DNA of 64,000 bases, from positions 248,819,582 to 248,883,581 of the forward strand of contig CP136061.1 of NCBI GenBank assembly GCA_032622095.1, given 5' to 3'. Source of the DNA: Siphonodentalium dalli. Taxonomy: Eukaryota; Mollusca; Scaphopoda; Gadilida; Siphonodentaliidae. Position 1 is the first letter of the stretch; each line of letters opens with the position of its first letter. Shown in pieces: positions 58,391-64,000 of the stretch. A program made the translations under genes and the position numbers. Under the pieces are notes generated by a model. That model searched no databases and was not told where the DNA came from. It saw only the letters and a program-made list of their open reading frames with translations.

Positions 58391-58859
58391 TCCGCTAATC
58401 CTAAATGAGTTAACATGCATGCAGTTGATTAGTAACAAACTCCGCCGCTGTGTGGCCTCAATTTTGTGGAAAGGTTTCCATTTACGAGATTACCAACGTT
58501 CTTCATAAGTTATGTCATCCGGGTTCGGATAATAATTTCTATACTAAATACTCATTGACGAATAGTTCCACGAGGGAGTGATAATATATTAAGTTCGACA
58601 AACGGCAACATACGGGCTGCATATAAATGTATATTGTTAAGAAGTTTCCAGTTTGTCAATAGCACAATCCGAAACAACATCTCCCATAGCCATGTGTGTT
58701 AGTATATATGAATTATACATAAGAATAAGATAATTATACGACCGACTTTATATTTCATTTTCCGAGAACCGACAGACGAATAATTATTTAATTTATTGGA
58801 ATAACCCAAATAAGATTTGATTGTAGGACGAGGCCAAGTGTTTCTGTGATTATGATTGT

Positions 58860-59560
58860 TCTAGACCATGTTCTCCAAATAAGATTGGGCTGCTAATATT
58901 TGAACATTTTGGAGCAACACATGACATTTAATGAATGTTGTATTATGACCAAGAATGAAGTCCGATTAATAGCGGTATACCAAATGATATGTTTCAAAGT
59001 GCTTAGAAAGTTATTAAAACACAGGTGTTTCTAACAAATGTCCCATAAAGCATAGGAGAATAATTGGTCGATAATTCACTGTATCTGAAGGATCTACCGG
59101 TTTGTGATTTTTCTAAACGGCTTTCTCCTAATAAGATTGGGATGTTAAAGATGGAACATTTTGAGGCAACATGTGAACTTTAATGAATTACGTTTTTGTA
59201 GCATTAAAATAAAAAAACACTTGTTGGACTAATTATTTGTTTTCCAAATCTATATAGGGTACACCTATAGTAGAGTGAATGTTATATTATGACCACGAAG
59301 GAAGCTCGGTTGATAGCAGTACACAAAAGTGTATGTTTCAAAGTGCTTATAAAGTGATTTAAAACAAGTGGTTATAACAAATGTCCCATACACTATTGGG
59401 TGAGTAATTGGTCGATAACTCCCCGCATCGAAGGATATCCTGTTTAGTTATTCTTCTAGAGGAATTTCTCCAAATAGCATTGGGCTTTTAATGTTGCAAC
59501 ATTTTGGGGCAATACATGACATTTAATTAATTTGGTATTTGTAAGATTAAAATAAATAAA
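58860..59560. repeat. Degenerate tandem repeat, three units of about 255-340 bp
   Basis: CTCCAAATAAGATTGGGCTGCTAAT with GAACATTTTGGAGCAACACATGACATTTAATGAAT near 58871 recurs near 59126 and 59467. Between them GTTTCAAAGTGCTTA, AACAAATGTCCCATA and AATTGGTCGATAA recur as well. Units are considerably diverged. Confidence 0.75.
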
Positions 59561-59619
59561 CTACTTTTCCAAATCTCTATGTTATCAGTATAGTAGAGTC
59601 ACGGGGGGAGAACTGCGAC

Positions 59620-59705
59620 ATGAGAATCGGTGGCATTCCGATAAAGAGACGGTGGAATTCCGGTAAAGAGACGGTGGAAATCCGATAAACGAGACGGTTC
59701 GCTTT
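59620..59705. repeat. Short tandem repeat of about 24 bp, three units
   Basis: GGTGGCATTCCGATAAAGAGAC, GGTGGAATTCCGGTAAAGAGAC and GGTGGAAATCCGATAAACGAGAC follow one another. A related word, TTCCGATAAAAGACACGCGACGGTTCG, is in the palindrome that follows. Confidence 0.8.
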
Positions 59706-59759
59706 CGGCGACAAACGAGATTTTCTTCGTGTTTGGGCATTCAAACGGAATTGCCGTGA

Positions 59760-60035
59760 CAAATCAGGTTTCATTTCATCATATCGTTATTTAAGTTACT
59801 AATATCCATCAAAATCTAGACGATACAGTGACTAAAACCAAGAGAATGGCCATTTAAAAATCACGCGACGGTTCGTTTTCCGATAAAAGACACGCGACGG
59901 TTCGTTTTTTATCGGAAAACGAACCGTCGCGTGACTTTTAAATGGCGATTCTATTGGTTTTACTCACTGTAGCGTCTAGATTTGGATGGATATTAGTAAC
60001 TAAAATAACGATATGATGATATGAAACCTGATTTG
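59760..60035. repeat. 276-bp palindrome directly upstream of the catalytic exon
   Basis: The left arm begins CAAATCAGGTTTCAT and the right arm ends ATGAAACCTGATTTG. Each arm has about 120-125 bases with few mismatches, including CATATCGTTATTT, TACTAATATCCATC and CACGCGACGGTTCGTTTTCCGAT. The 26-nt centre repeats CACGCGACGGTTCGTTTT once more. It ends 76 bp before exon 7. Confidence 0.9.
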
Positions 60036-60111
60036 TTTGTTATAATATATCCGAGAGCCGATGAATAATTCAAGTAATATGGTTAAATTAAATATGTGTC
60101 CTATATTTCAG

Positions 60112-60196
60112 ACCATATGTGTTCATGAGATAGGCCATGCACTCGGACTGGACCACGAACAGGACAGCCCTATGAGAGACGACTGGATATGGACCG
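60112..60196 (+). CDS. Astacin-family protease gene, exon 7 (zinc-binding active site)
   Basis: Exon of 85 bp, acceptor CCTATATTTCAG, donor GTGAGT. It reads TICVHEIGHALGLDHEQDSP and MRDDWIWT, plus one base. HE-x2-H-x2-G-x2-H is the metzincin zinc site: His 284, 288 and 294 bind zinc and Glu 285 is the general base. The following HEQ-x2-P-x-RDD matches astacins (HE-x2-R-P-D-R-D), though the usual Phe after the Gly is Leu and the R-P-D segment is S-P-M. The enzyme should be a secreted endopeptidase. The Met-turn (S-x-MHY) exon is not seen up to 64000, so the gene continues. Phase 0 at the start, 1 at the end. Confidence 0.95.
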
Positions 60197-60960
60197 GTGA
60201 GTCTAAATATACGTATGTTATCTTAACCAGGCATTAACGATATCGGGTCCATGAGCCCAGTCATTACTAGATGGTTTTGATTGTCATATATCGACCTTCA
60301 AGCGAGGAGCAATAAGCTGTGTTCTATAGCGTTTGCTCCCATCACTATTCATCGCCTCGTATTGGTACTTTTTATTTGTAAGATCATTACATGTTATGTA
60401 CGTGTATGCATGTAATCGAGGTTCAAATGAATTGTGTTTAATCCATTTTAAATGAGTCAACACATTTTATTATACAATTTTGTAAAATAACTAAACCACC
60501 AAACCAGTACACATTCAACACAGGATAAACTGGCAATTATGCCCCAAGATACTATTTGTTCTATTTTTCAGCGCTCCTGCAATCAGTGAAATCGTACATT
60601 GTGATCATCAATACTATATATATATAATGTTAACGTTATGCTTCGGGTGATGCACATGAAATAACTGGTTTTCATCAGACGTAAATCACAACTTCAATAA
60701 TCTAGATTATTTTATCGAACTCGTAGCGGACGGCGCATAAAGTTACTATTCACTCAAGCCCCGCTTTCGTGAAATATAACCTTCCGCAACTCATTCGATA
60801 ACAGATTCTCGATTAAAGATTTCATTATATGCCATATTTGGATATATGATAAAAATGATTTGATCCGAACTAACATACATTGATCAGGTTGTTTAGCTGC
60901 TAACGCCATAAACTATATTGCATTATGCCACCCGTTTTATTCACCCTGGCAACACTCAGG
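60197..60960 (+). other. Start of intron 7, no recognisable feature
   Basis: No further exon with an astacin Met-turn, and no repeat structure, is seen here. Confidence 0.45.
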
Positions 60961-61345
60961 GTACACACTAAATAAAAAGTTGCTAAATTAACCACAAAAG
61001 TAGTTAATTTTTACTACTTTTGGTAGTTCGTATTCATCCCACTACCTTGGGTGGTTAATTTTACTACCTGGCGGGTAGCTAAAAAATTAAATACCTTTGG
61101 TAGTTAAAATAACTACCTTCAGTGGTTGAAATAACTACCTCTTGGGGCTATTTTAACTACCCAAAGGTAGGCTAAATTTTAACTACTTTAGGTAGTGGGA
61201 TGAATATGAACTACCCAGTATTTAAATTTACTACCTGCGAGTGGGAATTTTTGCTACCTGCGGGTAGTTAATCTGATAACTACTATTGGTGGGAAATTAT
61301 TCTACCTCGAGTGGTTGTTCTAGCTATTTTAATAGGTATTCAAAG
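60961..61345. repeat. Array of GGTAGT / ACTACC motifs with internal inversion
   Basis: About 380 bp of closely spaced ACTACC and GGTAGT words separated by short AT stretches. The block TTTTGGTAGTTCGTATTCATCCCACTACC near 61017-61045 is answered by the inverted GGTAGTGGGATGAATATGAACTACCC near 61192-61217. It looks like a small foldback element with subterminal repeats. Confidence 0.65.
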
Positions 61346-61769
61346 GGGTCCAATCTATTCACTCAAAGTAGCTATTTAATCAACTTTTAGTGGATAATAT
61401 TGCCTCTAAAGATATTAATGACATGTGGACCACAAAATATGACAATGGAGAAAATAATTTCAATATTTATTCAAAATAAACAAATATATATAGTTCAGAG
61501 CATTTGTGCTTTTAGCTTAAAATAAATTGCAACACAAGGCCTCTTACCAGGAATAAGTACATTAGCCTACACACACAAAACACAATGTAAATTTCGTGAA
61601 AATTTGACCAAGGGAATCTTATCAGACATCAGACACTGAAACTTATTTTATCTAAATAATTGATAATGTACCCAAAAGGGTTGCAATCTGGGTCGTCAAA
61701 TTTTAAAAACAGCAATAAACTGAAATGTAGTGTCATTTCGTAGATTCTGTTGAAATCACTCTTAAAGAA

Positions 61770-62315
61770 GCAAAATGAGCAATAAAGAGCGTTCCTTATC
61801 ACATTAGAAAATATGTAGAAATATTGCGGGTAACAATGCCTTTGACCCCCAGATGACTAAGGGGTGGGGGGTTTCCAAAAATTATATAACCAATAAAGAG
61901 CGCTTCTTATCAGTTCAAAAGATATGTGTGGAAAATTGCACAAATGTAAATAATGCATTGGTAATGTCATGGGATAGGTGATGTGGGCATCAAATTATTG
62001 ACAACTATATCACACTGTGGCAGTGTCATTTCATCGATGCTGTTGACGTCTTAAGGACGCAATAAAGAGCGTTCCTTATCACATTAGAAAATATGTCGGA
62101 AAATTGCGGGTATAAGCGCCTTTGCCCCTCAAATGAAGTGGGGGGGGGGGGGTGGGCACAAAAAATAATGTGACAAATAAAGAGCGTTTTTTATCAGTTC
62201 AGAAGAAGTGGGGAAAATTGCACAAGTAAAATAATGCATGGTTAATATCATGTGATTGATGCTGTGGGCATCAAATATTTAAAGATGCACTACTAATCAG
62301 CAATAAAGAGCATTT
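61770..62315 (+). repeat. 280-bp tandem repeat carrying AATAAAGAGCGTT
   Basis: AATAAAGAGCGTTCCTTATCACATTAGAAAATATGT occurs at 61781 and 62061 (280 bp), and AATAAAGAGCG-TTATCAGTTCA at 61892 and 62176 (284 bp). A fifth motif is near 62303. Poly-G runs (61862, 62141) sit at the same place in each unit. Confidence 0.8.
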
Positions 62316-63045
62316 ATTATCCACTTAATAGATGTAACTTTATCCAGAGTTATATTGCAGCTGCTGTTTATCCCAGATACTGGGTCTTTATTCTATTCCA
62401 AAAAATGTCGTATTGGGACATTTTGATCTATTTTAGAGATATTTATTTGTTCAAAGATATTTATATATAAACAGAAAAGTTCACTCTGTTGGCTTTGCAA
62501 TACTAATGGGAGTGCATGAACTAATGGTTGTGTCGTTTATATGGGGTTGTGGACTACACAATTCCAAAGAACATACATGTACATGTTCAAAATATTGTTT
62601 TATAACTTTAACCGACAATAAAAAATACGTAAGCACCATTCGGACATGATATCAGTCTTCAACCCAGAGAACATTGCGGGCATGGATTAGTATCCCTTGT
62701 CACCACTGGGCGGAATCACTCTCCCTGTTCATTCATTAAGAGCATCGAAACACCAGGTGCGTGGCATCCGAAATAGTATTATAGTCTATTTCATACCATT
62801 TCAGTTGAGTAGAGTCACAACAGCCCTCGCACCTCGCATAGCCATTAGCCAAAAGATAATTTTATAATTTTGTGTAGTCCACTTGAGGTAAAACACACCA
62901 CTCTAGTTGTTATATGCAGTGAAAAAAATATTATTTACCAAATTGCCTTAATGTTTACAAGGAAAACATACTTTTTTGCCAACAATTGCACAGAGGCTGA
63001 CATAATTTCATTATGATATTTAAAATTTGGCAATGGATAAAAATA
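62316..63045. other. Unassigned AT-rich intronic sequence
   Basis: No gene, repeat or exon recognised. Confidence 0.4.
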
Positions 63046-63049
63046 ATAC

Positions 63050-63192
63050 CCATATAGTTTAACGAGATACAAGGCTTATTTTCACTCGTATATATAATTC
63101 ACCAAATGGGGACCTTGCTAAAGCTTGGTTCCCCATTTGGCATTTGCTGAATCATACTCACGAAAACAAACCTTGTATCTCATAAAACTGTA
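63050..63192. mobile_element. Small foldback (MITE-like) element
   Basis: ATAGTTTAACGAGATACAAGG and CCTTGTATCTCATAAAACTGT are inverted. Inside are CACCAAATGGGGACC / GGTTCCCCATTTGGC around a short centre. About 143 bp, non-coding. Confidence 0.75.
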
Positions 63193-64000
63193 TGGATATT
63201 CTATATTTAACCATTCAACCAACTCACCGATGCGCTGCCCGGGAGTGACAACAGTCGTACCTCTCTCCCCTTGTGTCGCTATTCTCTTGGGATGAATTAC
63301 GCAGGGTACAGATTCGCCAACAAGTAAATGTATAAGGGCAATTGAACATCATCACCAATCACCATTATCAAAAGAAAACTGTTTCCACATAAATGGGGCC
63401 GACCTAACCAGCAAGCGACTCAATTGTTGTCAGTGATCTGACATCTGATAGTAGAGCGAGATCTCTTGGAGATCCCAGAATTGTGGACAACAGCTGCAAA
63501 CGAGGTAATTGGTCCAGGTAGAGGACACCTTTAGTACCATATTGGTCAATGACATGGTACCACACGTCATTCCGAAAATTTAACAATGACTGGCAATCTA
63601 AATATATGACTAGATGTGTTTTAATTCATGCTAGGGACAATGATGACATAGCCATGTCGTTTTCACTCAAACCAATTAACAAGCTTGTGTGGGTATCGTG
63701 CTTTGCTTTTCCAGTATATACCAAAATCATCAAATAAAATCATAAATGTGACATCAGATTTCTCCCCTGATGTACCGTTATGAAACTATTGAAATGTGCC
63801 AAAATTGGGTATAAGACAAAACATTGAGTATGTGGCTCTTGGGTTTGGGAGAAAAATAATCCATGACCTAGGATGTGGGCATAGAAAAATCTCATCTTCG
63901 GGACCAGCTATTGGGTCCGGACAATCAGCCGAAATATCTTGCCTCTCGGGGTGAGATCTTTCCATCCCCACACCTCAGGTCAGGATGAATAATATTATAT
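63193..64000. other. End of window, unassigned
   Basis: A - strand frame at 63404-63586 (YLDQLPRLQLLSTILGSPRD) and a + strand frame at 63549-63737 have no recognised domain. They may belong to a decayed mobile element. No further protease exon is seen. Confidence 0.35.

Overview
This window looks like intronic sequence from an animal nuclear genome, most likely a lophotrochozoan and plausibly a mollusc. It is AT-rich and almost entirely non-coding, with spliced GT-AG exons, a Penelope-like element, LINE and tRNA-SINE remnants, TTAA-flanked MITEs, minisatellites and many foldback elements. The phylum is inferred from this repeat mix and is not proven.

The main result is one host gene on the + strand, apparently spanning the whole window. 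It is a secreted astacin-family (M12A) zinc metalloprotease in seven small exons: 1-157, 19113-19351, 34478-34633, 38511-38733, 49594-49741, 51812-51875 and 60112-60196. The reading phases agree at all six junctions. The product reads as signal peptide, long basic propeptide, RTKR cleavage site, mature N-terminus, the W-x3-T-C-x2-F segment, a Cys-rich segment, and the HEIGHALGLDH zinc motif. The gene is open at its 3' end: the Met-turn and any accessory domains lie past 64000. Under 1.1 kb is exonic.

Layout. Intron 1 (158-19112) holds a 1.26 kb foldback (2329-3585), a 7.7 kb composite foldback with a second one nested in it (4501-12204; 5154-7690) and minisatellites inside, a TTAA MITE (13130-13631), and a Penelope-like element set in a (TA)n tract (15.7-18.9 kb, - strand). 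Intron 2 (19352-34477) holds tandem and dispersed repeats, a tRNA-derived SINE with a MITE in its tail, a double-hairpin MITE, decayed LINE pieces and a LINE ORF1 pseudogene. Intron 3 (34634-38510) holds a TTAA MITE and two more double-hairpin MITEs. Intron 4 (38734-49593) holds a 36-bp minisatellite, a foldback, and a 5.5 kb foldback (43885-49383) whose arms carry fragments of a protein-coding domain. Intron 5 (49742-51811) holds another foldback. Intron 6 (51876-60111) holds a LINE RT remnant, GC-rich tandem repeats, a GTTTAAAC-rich foldback, and a 276-bp palindrome just upstream of the catalytic exon. Intron 7 (60197 onward) holds further palindromes and a 280-bp tandem repeat.

Mobile elements therefore account for most of the recognisable intronic sequence. 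At least seven insertions are bounded by TTAA, the target of piggyBac-type transposases, and about eight others are foldbacks with arms of 60 bp to 1.5 kb. No autonomous transposase is visible. The only near-intact mobile ORFs belong to the Penelope-like element, which is broken by a frameshift between its RT and GIY-YIG parts. No tRNA, rRNA or CRISPR feature was found.
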